Origin: Sulfuritalea hydrogenivorans sk43H
GTDB lineage: Bacteria; Pseudomonadota; Gammaproteobacteria; Burkholderiales; Rhodocyclaceae
Assembly: GCF_000828635.1 (NCBI RefSeq)
Contig: NZ_AP012547.1
Coordinates: 3,410,001-3,474,000 of the forward strand
Length of the DNA: 64,000 bases
Direction of reading: 5' to 3'
Part shown: positions 19,494 to 27,564 of the stretch, one piece after another
Numbering within the stretch: the first letter of the stretch is position 1
Layout of the letters: each line of letters starts with the position of its first letter
The notes under the pieces: model-generated
Database searches by the model: none
What the model saw: the letters and a program-made list of their open reading frames with translations, nothing else
What the model was told of the DNA's origin: nothing
Position numbers and translations under genes: made by a program

Positions 19494-20866
19494 ACCCGTC
19501 TCGCCGCCAGCGGCGTCAAGCGATCAATCGCCTTGAGCAGGATCCGATAGCTGTCGCGATCAAAGGGCGGCGGCTCCGTGTCGAGCAGGGCATGCAGGTC
19601 CGCTTCATCGTGCGCCGTACCCAGATGGCGCCAGTGATCGATCAGATGCACCTCATCGCCCTCCCGCAGCCACGCCGGCCCCGCGAAAGGCCATGCAGCC
19701 AGTTGCAAGCGTCCGAGCGCCGCCATCAGGCGCGCGCTGTGGAAGGACACCGGCTCCTTGCCGACGCAAGCGCCCTTGCATTGCTGCAACTGGTGCGCAA
19801 AGCAGGGCTTGCCCGGCTTCACCTTCTCCAGCCCGAGCAAGGAGTGACAAAGCCGATGTTCCTTCGCCAATTCGGTCAGCGTGCGCCTGGCTTCCCGCGC
19901 GGTCTTGAACGGTCCGTACAGGTGTTCCAGCCGGCGGAATTCGAGATCGCTCGCGAGCATCAGCACCGGCCGCCACTCGCCTGTCTGCGTTTCGACGAGT
20001 TGCCAGAAACAGAGGTCCTCGTTGGGGCGCAGGGTCCGGTTGTGGATCGGCTGCAAGCGCTTGATCAGGGCCGCTTCCTTCAGCAGCGCGCCGATCTCGC
20101 CGCCGGTTTCGATGCACGCGATGCGTCGCACCTGCTGCGCCAGGTCCATCTCCCTGGCCGCCGCATGGTCGGCGGCGAAGTGGGCCAACACGCGCTTCTT
20201 CAGTTCCTTGCTCTTGCCGACATACAGCGGCAGGTCGTTCCCGCCATAAAACAGATACACCCCCACACCTTCCGGCAGATCGTCGATCGCCGCCGGATCG
20301 AGCCCGACGGGCAGGCTGGGGCGTGCCGTCAGCACCCTGACCGTCTCGGCCAGAAGCTCAGGCGCGATCTCGGCCTGCAAGCGGCCCCAGAACTGGTGGA
20401 TCAGCCGCGCATCGCCGAGCGCCCGGTGCCGGCTGCTGACGGTGAGATCGTGGCGTTCGATCAGGCTGTCCAGGTTGTGCTTGTGGTGCTGCGGATACAG
20501 CTTGCGCGAGAGCTTCACGGTGCACAAGACCGTGGCGCGAAAGTCGTGCCCGGCGCGCTTGAATTCGTTCTTCAGGAAACCGTAGTCGAAGCGCGCATTG
20601 TGGGCGATGAACAGCCGCCCTTCGAGACGCGCCTTGACCTCTTCCGCAACCTCCTCGAACGGCGGCGCATCCGCCACCATCGCGTTCGAAATCCCCGTCA
20701 AGCGCTCGATGAAGCCGGAAATCGGCGTGCCTGGATTGACCAGGCAGGACCACTCGCGCACGCCCTGCTCATCGACTTCGACAATGCCGATTTCGGTGAT
20801 GCGGTCGGCCGTCGCCGTGGCGCCGGTAGTTTCAAGGTCGACAAAGGCCAGGGTGGGAAAAGGCAT
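19490..20866 (-). CDS. DnaQ-type 3'-5' exonuclease fused to GIY-YIG nuclease domain
   Basis: The 458-residue protein joins two nucleases. Residues 1-175 form a DEDDh exonuclease: FVDLETTG (Asp9, Glu11), HNARFDYGF and HRALGDARL carry the metal and catalytic residues, as in the DNA polymerase III epsilon subunit. Residues 205-290 hold a GIY-YIG domain (GVGVYLFYGG..LPLYVGKSKELKKR, with Glu in GALLKEAALIK), as in UvrC and Cho. The last 160 residues are conserved in this family but lack a named domain. Such fusions are thought to act in DNA repair. The substrate of this one is not known. Confidence 0.85.
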   Translation of the reverse strand: MPFPTLAFVDLETTGATATADRITEIGIVEVDEQGVREWSCLVNPGTPISGFIERLTGISNAMVADAPPFEEVAEEVKARLEGRLFIAHNARFDYGFLKNEFKRAGHDFRATVLCTVKLSRKLYPQHHKHNLDSLIERHDLTVSSRHRALGDARLIHQFWGRLQAEIAPELLAETVRVLTARPSLPVGLDPAAIDDLPEGVGVYLFYGGNDLPLYVGKSKELKKRVLAHFAADHAAAREMDLAQQVRRIACIETGGEIGALLKEAALIKRLQPIHNRTLRPNEDLCFWQLVETQTGEWRPVLMLASDLEFRRLEHLYGPFKTAREARRTLTELAKEHRLCHSLLGLEKVKPGKPCFAHQLQQCKGACVGKEPVSFHSARLMAALGRLQLAAWPFAGPAWLREGDEVHLIDHWRHLGTAHDEADLHALLDTEPPPFDRDSYRILLKAIDRLTPLAARRV

Positions 20867-20933
20867 GGGTAAGGAGCAGCGGTTGCGGAAGGCGACGGAT
20901 CATACTCCGCGCCGCCCTGCCATAATTGGGTAC

Positions 20934-21833
20934 ATGAACGCCGGCTTCCCGATCCGCTATGTCGATCCCGTATTCCGCCCGCCCAGCGAGGCGGAATCGC
21001 TGATCCTGCCCGTGACCGACGGCTGCTCGTGGAACCACTGCACCTTTTGCGAGATGTACACCGCGCCGCAGAAAAAATTCCGCGCCCGTGATGTCGCGGA
21101 AACGCTGGAGACCCTGCGCCGCTGCGGCGAACGCTTCGGCAGAGACATCCGGCGCGTGTTTCTCGCCGACGGCGATGCGCTGGTGCTGCCGACCCGGCGC
21201 CTGCTCGAAATCCTCGGCGCGATCCGCGAACACCTGCCGGCGGTGCGCCGCGTCTCCAGCTACTGCCTGCCGCGCAACCTGCGCAAGAAGTCGGTCGACG
21301 AACTCAAGGAACTGGCAGCCGCCGGCCTCACCATGGCCTACGTCGGCGCCGAATCGGGCGACGACGAAGTGCTGGCGAAGGTAAACAAGGGCGAAAGCTT
21401 CGCCAGCACCTGCGAAGCACTCGACAAATTGCAGCAAGCCGGCATCCGGCGCTCGGTGATGATCCTCAACGGCCTCGGCGGCAAGGCCCTGTCGGCGCAG
21501 CACTCGGTGAACTCGGCCCGCCTCGCCAATGCCATGCAACCGGAATACCTGGCCACGCTGGTGGTGAGCTTCCCGCAGGGTGAAGAACGCTTTCGCGCTG
21601 CCTTTCCGGAATGGCAGCCCTGCGATCAGCGCGAACTGTTTACGGAAATGGAAACCTTCATCGCGGCACTGGAGCTGAAGCGCACCGTGTTCCGCAGCGA
21701 CCACGTCTCCAATCGCCTGGTACTGAAAGGCACGCTGGGCGCAGAAAAGCCGCGCCTGCTGGCCGAGATTCGCGCCGCCATCGCAGCCCCGGAGACAGCC
21801 AAACTGCGCCCGGTGTGGATGCGAGGCTTGTAG
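20934..21833 (+). CDS. radical SAM protein
   Basis: This 299-residue protein has the CSWNHCTFC cluster motif (CxxxCxxC, about residues 32-40), followed by a TIM-barrel-like pattern (VFLADGDALVLPTRRLLEIL; MAYVGAESGDDEVLAKVNKG). The ESGDDEVL segment is typical of B12-independent radical SAM enzymes of the HemN/Elp3-like branch. The reaction is unknown. The ATG at 20934 lies 67 bases from the divergent exonuclease gene; the upstream open frame is antisense shadow. Confidence 0.85.
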   Translation: MNAGFPIRYVDPVFRPPSEAESLILPVTDGCSWNHCTFCEMYTAPQKKFRARDVAETLETLRRCGERFGRDIRRVFLADGDALVLPTRRLLEILGAIREHLPAVRRVSSYCLPRNLRKKSVDELKELAAAGLTMAYVGAESGDDEVLAKVNKGESFASTCEALDKLQQAGIRRSVMILNGLGGKALSAQHSVNSARLANAMQPEYLATLVVSFPQGEERFRAAFPEWQPCDQRELFTEMETFIAALELKRTVFRSDHVSNRLVLKGTLGAEKPRLLAEIRAAIAAPETAKLRPVWMRGL

Positions 21834-21843
21834 CCGGCGACGG

Positions 21844-22300
21844 CTATTTCATCTTCGACGGCAGCTTGATCGTCTCGCCGGCCACGGCGAAAACACCCCG
21901 TCCCCGATGATGGAGCGTTCGTGGCTCCTTGCAGGCCGGGTCGATCCAGGCTTTCAGCACCTCCAACACGAAGAAATTGTAGCGATTCACCGGCCGCGTA
22001 TCGGCGACGCGGCATTTCCAGATTGGCGTAGCACTCGGCGATCAGCGGCGCATCGACCAAAGTCCCCGGGATCGCCGTCAGGCCGAAGGCCTTGAACTTG
22101 TCCACGCGCCGCCCGCTGGTGTTGCCGCAGGCCACCACCTTGGCCGCCAGGTCCGCGGTCGGAATGTTGAGCACGCATTGCTTCGTCGCCTTGAGCGCAT
22201 CAAAGCTGAAGTCGCGGCCCCTGACCACGCACCCCACCAGCGGCGGCCCCGGTTCGAGCAGGCCATACACTTTCGACAGGGGATAAGTTCGCCGGGCCTT
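21844..22300 (-). pseudogene. flavin reductase family gene, decayed
   Basis: Reading minus strand from about 22300, RRTYPLSKVYGLLEPGP is followed at once by PLVGCVVRGRDFSFDALKAT and NTSGRRVDKFKAFGLTAIPG, a flavin reductase (FMN-binding split barrel) pattern. About 27 residues normally between LLEPGP and PLVGCV are missing. After CYANLE the frame breaks: one extra base in the T-run 22015-22017 must be skipped to continue as CRVADTRPVNRYNFFVLEV..., ending ETIKLPSKMK and a TAG at 21844-21846. No start codon is found in frame. So the gene has lost its start, part of its core and its frame. Confidence 0.8.
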
Positions 22301-22578
22301 TGCGCTATCTGCGTTCGGCGTCTCAGGCCTTGACGAACGGCGTCGCCAAAGGCCGGTCGCTACCGGTATGAAGGATCACGCTGGTGAAAGTAGGCATGAT
22401 GGGTCTCCGGGTGTCCCGCGTAGACCAATCCCGTTTGCCGACTCTCGTGATGGCAAGACCCAAACCGTGTGGTGATCAGGGCTGCTGAAGTAATGGCAGC
22501 GGCAGTCGAATAGTCGGCGCTGGCGACACGGCGCCGTAGCAAGAAAATCGGTCTTCACACTGCCCGCAACACAAAGAC
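22301..22578. other. gap with gene remnant and dispersed repeat
   Basis: A short minus frame at about 22324-22398 (MPTFTSVILHTGSDRPLATP, then a stop) may be the remnant of another gene but I cannot name it. The rest holds a dispersed repeat at 22509-22532 and no other recognisable feature. Confidence 0.4.
22509..22532 (-). repeat. dispersed VGAGDTA/SPAPTL repeat
   Basis: The core GTCGGCGCTGGCGACACGGC is perfect; one base differs in the flank. It is intergenic, between the flavin reductase remnant and the tRNA-fMet terminator. Confidence 0.8.
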
Positions 22579-22604
22579 AAAGGCCCATCCGAAGATAGGC
22601 CCTT
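22579..22604 (-). terminator. intrinsic terminator of tRNA-fMet
   Basis: On the minus strand, AAGGGCCTATC-TTCG-GATGGGCCTTTG forms a stem with a UUCG tetraloop followed by a T-rich run (TTTGTCTTTG), just downstream of the tRNA. Confidence 0.8.
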
Positions 22605-22611
22605 GAATTTG

Positions 22612-22689
<78 letters not shown>

Positions 22690-22750
22690 TCAGAGAACGG
22701 CGATTATAGATGGATTTGCGGCGGTGCGCAACGCAATTGCCGGAAATAGA

Positions 22751-22756
22751 TATAAT
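22751..22756 (+). promoter_or_regulatory. -10 element of ahcY promoter
   Basis: A perfect TATAAT at 22751-22756 lies 8 bases before the SAH riboswitch. The -35 site is weak (GCAACG at 22728). The riboswitch would begin almost at the transcription start. Confidence 0.55.
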
Positions 22757-22763
22757 GCCTGGC

Positions 22764-22835
22764 TTCCGAGGAGCGCTGCAAGGGTAGTTTCCGCTTACCC
22801 CCCAGGCTCGGGCCATCTTCAAACTGCGCTCACCT
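22764..22835 (+). promoter_or_regulatory. SAH (S-adenosylhomocysteine) riboswitch
   Basis: The motif order CCGAGGAGCGCTGCAA ... CCCAGGCTCGG ... AAACTGCGCTCACC matches the ahcY-leader SAH riboswitch: P1 pairs CCGAG with CTCGG, and the 3' GCGCTCA pairs back onto GAGCGC as the pseudoknot. It lies about 60 bases before the ahcY ATG. In this class SAH binding turns on ahcY, so the toxic by-product of methylation induces its own hydrolase. Confidence 0.88.
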
Positions 22836-22893
22836 AACCCGTACCGGGCAGGGTGAGTTCGCCTCCCTCCCGGTCACAGTTCAAGGAGCTTTC

Positions 22894-24303
22894 ATGAACG
22901 CCGTGACTGACAAAAAAGATTACGTTATCGCCGACCTTGGCCTGGCCGATTGGGGCCGCAAGGAAATCCGCATCGCCGAAACCGAGATGCCGGGCCTCAT
23001 GGCGATCCGCGAGGAATTCGCCAGGAGCCAGCCGCTCAAGGGCGCGCGCATCACCGGCAGCCTGCACATGACGATCCAGACTGCGGTGCTGATCGAAACG
23101 CTGACGGCGCTGGGCGCCGAAGTGCGCTGGGCTTCGTGCAACATCTTCTCGACCCAGGACCACGCTGCCGCCGCCATCGCCGCCGACGGCGTGGCCGTGT
23201 TCGCCGTGAAGGGCGAGTCGCTGGTCGACTACTGGGATTACACCCACCGCATTTTCGAATGGCCCGACAACGGCTACAGCAACATGATCCTCGATGACGG
23301 CGGCGACGCGACGCTGCTGCTGCATCTGGGTAGCCGCGCCGAGAAGGACATCTCGGTGCTGGACAATCCGGACAGCGAGGAAGCCACCGTGCTGTTCGCT
23401 TCCATCAAGGCCAAGCTCGCCAAGGACAAGACCTGGTACTCGACCCGCCTGGCCAAGATCAAGGGCGTGACGGAAGAGACCACCACCGGCGTGCACCGTC
23501 TCTACCAGATGCACGAGCGCGGCGAACTGAAGATTCCCGCGATCAACGTCAATGATTCGGTCACCAAGTCGAAATTCGACAACCTCTACGGCTGCCGCGA
23601 GTCGCTGGTCGACGGCATCAAGCGCGCCACCGACGTCATGATCGCCGGCAAGGTCGCGCTGATCGCCGGCTACGGCGACGTCGGCAAGGGCTCGGCGCAG
23701 GCCATGCGCGCGCTGTCGGCGCAGGTCTGGGTCACCGAAATCGATCCGATCTGCGCGCTGCAGGCGGCGATGGAAGGCTACCGCGTCGTGACCATGGACT
23801 ATGCCGCCGACAAGGCCGACATTTTCGTCACCTGCACCGGCAACGTGCATGTCATCGACCACGGCCACATGGCGAAGATGAAGGACCAGGCCATCGTCTG
23901 CAACATCGGCCACTTTGATTCCGAGATCAATGTCGCCTCGCTCGAAAAGTACCAGTGGGAGGAAATCAAGCCGCAGGTCGACCACGTGATCTTCCCCGAC
24001 GGCAAGCGCATCATTCTTCTTGCCAAGGGTCGCCTGGTTAACCTCGGCTGCGGCACGGGGCACCCCAGCTACGTGATGTCGTCGTCGTTTGCCAACCAGA
24101 CCATCGCGCAGATCGAGCTGTTCACCCGCAATGCCGACTATCCGGTCGGCGTCTACACCCTGCCCAAGCACCTCGACGAAAAAGTGGCGCGCCTGCAGCT
24201 GAAGAAGTTGAATGCGCAGCTGACGGAACTGACCGACGAGCAGGCCGCCTACATCGGCGTGCCGAAGAACGGGCCGTACAAGGCCGATCAGTACAGGTAC
24301 TAA
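22894..24303 (+). CDS. ahcY: adenosylhomocysteinase (SAH hydrolase)
   Basis: The 469-residue enzyme hydrolyses S-adenosylhomocysteine to adenosine and homocysteine using bound NAD. Seen here are [15 protein letters not shown] and [16 protein letters not shown] at the substrate end, the NAD-binding Rossmann turn [14 protein letters not shown] (about residue 258), and the conserved C-terminal [10 protein letters not shown]...[11 protein letters not shown] good AAGGAGC ribosome site precedes the ATG. An SAH riboswitch in the leader controls it. metF follows after one small gene, so the unit recycles homocysteine through the methyl cycle. Confidence 0.98.
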   Translation: MNAVTDKKDYVIADLGLADWGRKEIRIAETEMPGLMAIREEFARSQPLKGARITGSLHMTIQTAVLIETLTALGAEVRWASCNIFSTQDHAAAAIAADGVAVFAVKGESLVDYWDYTHRIFEWPDNGYSNMILDDGGDATLLLHLGSRAEKDISVLDNPDSEEATVLFASIKAKLAKDKTWYSTRLAKIKGVTEETTTGVHRLYQMHERGELKIPAINVNDSVTKSKFDNLYGCRESLVDGIKRATDVMIAGKVALIAGYGDVGKGSAQAMRALSAQVWVTEIDPICALQAAMEGYRVVTMDYAADKADIFVTCTGNVHVIDHGHMAKMKDQAIVCNIGHFDSEINVASLEKYQWEEIKPQVDHVIFPDGKRIILLAKGRLVNLGCGTGHPSYVMSSSFANQTIAQIELFTRNADYPVGVYTLPKHLDEKVARLQLKKLNAQLTELTDEQAAYIGVPKNGPYKADQYRY

Positions 24304-24340
24304 GCCGCACGCTCGCCCCGCCCACCGCAAGGAGACCGTC

Positions 24341-24691
24341 ATGCGCCTGCTCGCTGTCTGGCTGATCAACGCACTTGCCCTGCTGGCCTTGCCTTATCTG
24401 CTGCCCTCGATCCACGTCGCCAGTTTCACGACGGCTTTGGGGGTGGCGGTGGTGCTGGGGTTGATCAATGCCGTGATCCGGCCCGTGCTGCTGTTGCTCA
24501 CGCTGCCCGTGACGCTGCTGACGCTGGGGCTGTTCATCTTCGCCATCAACGGCATGATGTTCATGCTGGCGGCGTGGCTGCTCGAAGGCTTTGTGGTGGA
24601 CGGATTTCTCGTCGGCGTCATCGGTTCGGCGCTCTATAGCGTGATCTCCTGGCTGCTGACCAAGCTGCTGCTGAGCTCGCCCAAGTCGTGA
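24341..24691 (+). CDS. small four-helix membrane protein (phage holin family 4 / YvlD-like)
   Basis: The 116-residue protein is nearly all hydrophobic, with about four membrane helices (residues 4-22, 27-50, 53-80, 86-110). The NAVIRPVLLLLTLPVTLLTLG signature is that of the YvlD/'phage holin family' membrane proteins, which despite the name are ordinary bacterial proteins of unknown role. A strong AAGGAG precedes the ATG. It commonly sits between ahcY and metF in betaproteobacteria. Confidence 0.85.
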   Translation: MRLLAVWLINALALLALPYLLPSIHVASFTTALGVAVVLGLINAVIRPVLLLLTLPVTLLTLGLFIFAINGMMFMLAAWLLEGFVVDGFLVGVIGSALYSVISWLLTKLLLSSPKS

Positions 24692-24706
24692 CCCGAGGAA
24701 TCCCGA

Positions 24707-25534
24707 ATGACTTTTGAACTTTCCATCGAGTTTTTCCCTCCGCAAACTGCCGAGGGCATGGAGAAGCTGCGCGCGACGCGGGCTCGCCTCGCCGTGCTGA
24801 AGCCCGAGTTTTTCTCGGTCACCTACGGCGCCGGCGGCTCGACACGCGAGCGCACGCTGGCAACGGTGATGGAGATCGCCGCCGAAGGCCACAACGCCGC
24901 GCCGCACCTGTCCTGCATCGGCTCCACGCGCGAGGGAATCCGCGAGATGCTGAATACCTTCATCGAGCGCGGCATCCGCCGCATCGTCGCCCTGCGCGGC
25001 GACCTGCCCTCGGGCATGGCCGATGCCGGCGAGTTCCGCTATGCCAACGAGCTGGTGGCGTTCATCCGCGGCGAAACCGGTGATCGCTTCCACATCGAGG
25101 TGGCGGCCTATCCCGAATGGCATCCGCAGGCAAGGAGCCCGCGCGAGGACCTGCTGAACTTCAAACGCAAGGTCGATGCCGGCGCCAACTCGGCCATCAC
25201 GCAGTATTTTTACAACACCGATGCCTACGAGCATTTCGTCGCCGAGGCGCGGACACTCGGCGTCGAGGTGCCGATCGTGCCGGGCATCATGCCGATCGCC
25301 AGCTTCTCGAAACTGGCGCGTTTTTCCGATGCCTGCGGGGCCGAAATTCCGCGCTGGATGCGGCGCAAGTTCGAAAGCTTCGGCGACGATACGGACTCGG
25401 TCCGGGCCTTCGGCCTCGATGTGGTGACCGAGCTCTGCCAGCGCCTGATCGAACGCGGCGCTCCGGGCCTGCACTTCTACAGCATGAACCAGGCGGGCCT
25501 CACGCTGGAGCTTTGCCGCCGCCTGGATCGCTGA
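24707..25534 (+). CDS. metF: 5,10-methylenetetrahydrofolate reductase
   Basis: The 275-residue flavoprotein reduces methylene-THF to methyl-THF, the methyl donor for homocysteine methylation. The start FELSIEFFPPQTAEGMEKL, the FSVTYGAGGSTRERTL segment and the later SAITQYFYNTDAYEHFV are family signatures. It lies 15 bases after the small membrane gene and in the same unit as ahcY. Confidence 0.97.
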   Translation: MTFELSIEFFPPQTAEGMEKLRATRARLAVLKPEFFSVTYGAGGSTRERTLATVMEIAAEGHNAAPHLSCIGSTREGIREMLNTFIERGIRRIVALRGDLPSGMADAGEFRYANELVAFIRGETGDRFHIEVAAYPEWHPQARSPREDLLNFKRKVDAGANSAITQYFYNTDAYEHFVAEARTLGVEVPIVPGIMPIASFSKLARFSDACGAEIPRWMRRKFESFGDDTDSVRAFGLDVVTELCQRLIERGAPGLHFYSMNQAGLTLELCRRLDR

Positions 25535-25538
25535 ATTC

Positions 25539-27455
25539 TCAGGCACCCACTCCGAGCAGGTGCCGCAAGGCGGCGCGCAGCCTGCCCGGCGGCACCGGTT
25601 CCTTCAGCAGCGCCAGGCCGGCGCTTCGCGCCGCCGCCTGGGCTTCTTCGCTGACATCGGCGCTGACCAGCAACACGCCCAGGTGTTCATATTCGCGCTG
25701 CAATTCCTGTGCAAGCCTGATGCCGCTGACCAGCCCCGGCAGGCGGATATTGCAGATCATCAGGTCAGGGGCCTGATCGCTCTCGCGGCAGAGGCGCAAC
25801 GCCTCCTCGCGACTGTCGGCAAGCAATACGTTGCCGCCCCAACCCAGGATGGCCTGCTCCATGCCGGCACGTACCAGTGCGTCGCCCTCCACCACCAGAA
25901 CCGTGCCCGCTATCCGCGCGGAATCGGCTATTTGCTCTGCCTGCCGAGCTTGCGCGGAGCGCGGGTTGCCGGAAACTCCCTTTTGCGCCACGGGAAGCTC
26001 GATCCAGAATACCGAGCCACGCCCCGGTTGCGAGCGCACCATGATCGGGATTGACAGCACGCCTGCAAGGCGGCGGCAAATCGCCAGGCCAAGCCCCAGC
26101 CCCTTGGCGCGATCGCGTTCCGGATTGCCCAATTGCACGTAATCCTCGAAGATTTCCTCGCGCGCATCCTCTGCAATGCCCTCGCCGGTATCCCAGACCT
26201 CGACCCGCACCGAGTTCCCGCGGCGGCGGCAACCCACCAGCACGCCACCTGCCTGGGTGTAGCGCAAGGCGTTGCCGACCAGATTGAGCAGGATGCGCTC
26301 GACAATCTTCTGGTCGCTCTGTACCCAGACCTGGGTCGGCCTTACCTTGAGCCGCAAACCCTTCTGTTCCGCCGGCAGCGAAAGATCATTGGCCAGCCGC
26401 TCCAGCACGCGGCCCAGGGGGAAACCTTCAATTTGCGGAACCACGTTGCCGCCATCAAGGCGTGAAATGTCGAGGATGGCGTCGAGCAGGTTCTGCAGGG
26501 TATCCACCGACGACTGGATATGCGCCACCAGTCGCGGTTCCAGCCGTGCCGCTTCGGACTGCCCCAGTCCGGAAACAAACAATCCGAGCGCGTGCAGGGG
26601 TTGCCGCAAATCGTGGCTGGCAGCGGCCAGGAAATGCGACTTGGCGATGGTCGCATGCTCCGCCGCGTCCTTCTCGCGCTTCAGGTCCAGAGTGGCTTCC
26701 GCGACCCGCGCGCGCAATTCCTCCTGCGTCACCCCGATGCGCCCGGCCATGTCGTTGATGCCGGCCGCCAGGGAACGCAAGGCGCCGGTCGACTCCGGCT
26801 CCATGCGCGCCGCGAGATCGCCCTCGCCGATGCGCGCCACGACCTCGCTGGCCTCCAGCAGGGGTTTGGTCACCGCGCGCGCAATGCGCAGCGCCAGCCA
26901 GCCACCAAGCGCCGATCCCAGCAGCGCGATCACCGCACCGATGGCGATCAGCCGTTCGCTCCTGGCGGAAATGTCCCGCAATGACAACTCGACCACGACA
27001 TGGCCGATGAGCTTCGATTCGGCCGCGCGCGCGACTTCCGCCCCGGCATAGATATCGTCCACCGGCAAGGTGCTGCGCACCACCGGTTCGACGAACAGCA
27101 GGACGTCCGACCCCAAACGATGGCCGTCAATCCGGCCGAGCACCGGCCAACGGGAAGGGTTCAGGTCGCCGCTGCGCGCCATGGTGACGCCCTGCATATC
27201 GACGATGGCAGCACCCCGCGCATCCGCGTCGATATGCAGCGTCGACTCGGTGAGCGCCGAAAGACTGGCGCGCTGCCCCGAAAAAATCCCGAACTCGGCC
27301 ACGGTGGCCATTTGCCGCGAAATTGCCGCACCCCGGGTGCGCAGCCCCTGCTCCAGATCGTCGATCGCGCGCAACACGAAGACGGTAGTCAGCAGGGCCG
27401 CCACCAGCGTTACCGGCAGCAGCGCCAGCAGCAGCATGCGCGCGCGCAAACTCAC
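25539..27455 (-). CDS. hybrid sensor histidine kinase with receiver lacking the phospho-acceptor Asp
   Basis: The 638-residue protein has an N-terminal membrane helix (about 5-28), a periplasmic domain (about 30-165), a second helix (168-190), HAMP, and a HisKA domain with HFLAAASHDLRQP (His281). The ATPase domain follows, with NLVGNALRY, DTGEGI and GLGLGLAI. A C-terminal receiver (about 515-638) begins VLVVEGDALVR, but the usual acceptor Asp is replaced by Asn (about 569, in LMICNIRLPG); the switch Lys (LLKEP) is kept. It ends a minus-strand unit with a TonB-dependent receptor and a periplasmic binding protein, which suggests it senses the same ligand. No separate response regulator is adjacent. 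Confidence 0.9.
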   Translation of the reverse strand: MSLRARMLLLALLPVTLVAALLTTVFVLRAIDDLEQGLRTRGAAISRQMATVAEFGIFSGQRASLSALTESTLHIDADARGAAIVDMQGVTMARSGDLNPSRWPVLGRIDGHRLGSDVLLFVEPVVRSTLPVDDIYAGAEVARAAESKLIGHVVVELSLRDISARSERLIAIGAVIALLGSALGGWLALRIARAVTKPLLEASEVVARIGEGDLAARMEPESTGALRSLAAGINDMAGRIGVTQEELRARVAEATLDLKREKDAAEHATIAKSHFLAAASHDLRQPLHALGLFVSGLGQSEAARLEPRLVAHIQSSVDTLQNLLDAILDISRLDGGNVVPQIEGFPLGRVLERLANDLSLPAEQKGLRLKVRPTQVWVQSDQKIVERILLNLVGNALRYTQAGGVLVGCRRRGNSVRVEVWDTGEGIAEDAREEIFEDYVQLGNPERDRAKGLGLGLAICRRLAGVLSIPIMVRSQPGRGSVFWIELPVAQKGVSGNPRSAQARQAEQIADSARIAGTVLVVEGDALVRAGMEQAILGWGGNVLLADSREEALRLCRESDQAPDLMICNIRLPGLVSGIRLAQELQREYEHLGVLLVSADVSEEAQAAARSAGLALLKEPVPPGRLRAALRHLLGVGA

Positions 27456-27564
27456 GGAACAGCCCTCCCCCCAACCCCCTGCCCTGGGCAGGGGGTGACG
27501 ACGGTTCGCCGCTGCGCAGCTCCGTGCAAGGATTTGCGCCCCTTCGGACGGCCGTGCGGGGCGC
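27456..27564. repeat. gap with CCCCCTGCC/GGCAGGGGG palindrome
   Basis: CCCCCTGCCCTGGGCAGGGGG (palindrome at 27475-27495) is followed by TGACG. Related palindromes occur at 36139-36159 and 60970-60991, all in gaps between genes. No gene is seen here; the hairpin separates the binding-protein gene from the kinase gene. Confidence 0.7.

Noticed and set aside
24341-24691. Phage holin, suggesting prophage
   Set aside because: The family name is misleading; there are no phage genes around, and the gene lies between ahcY and metF.
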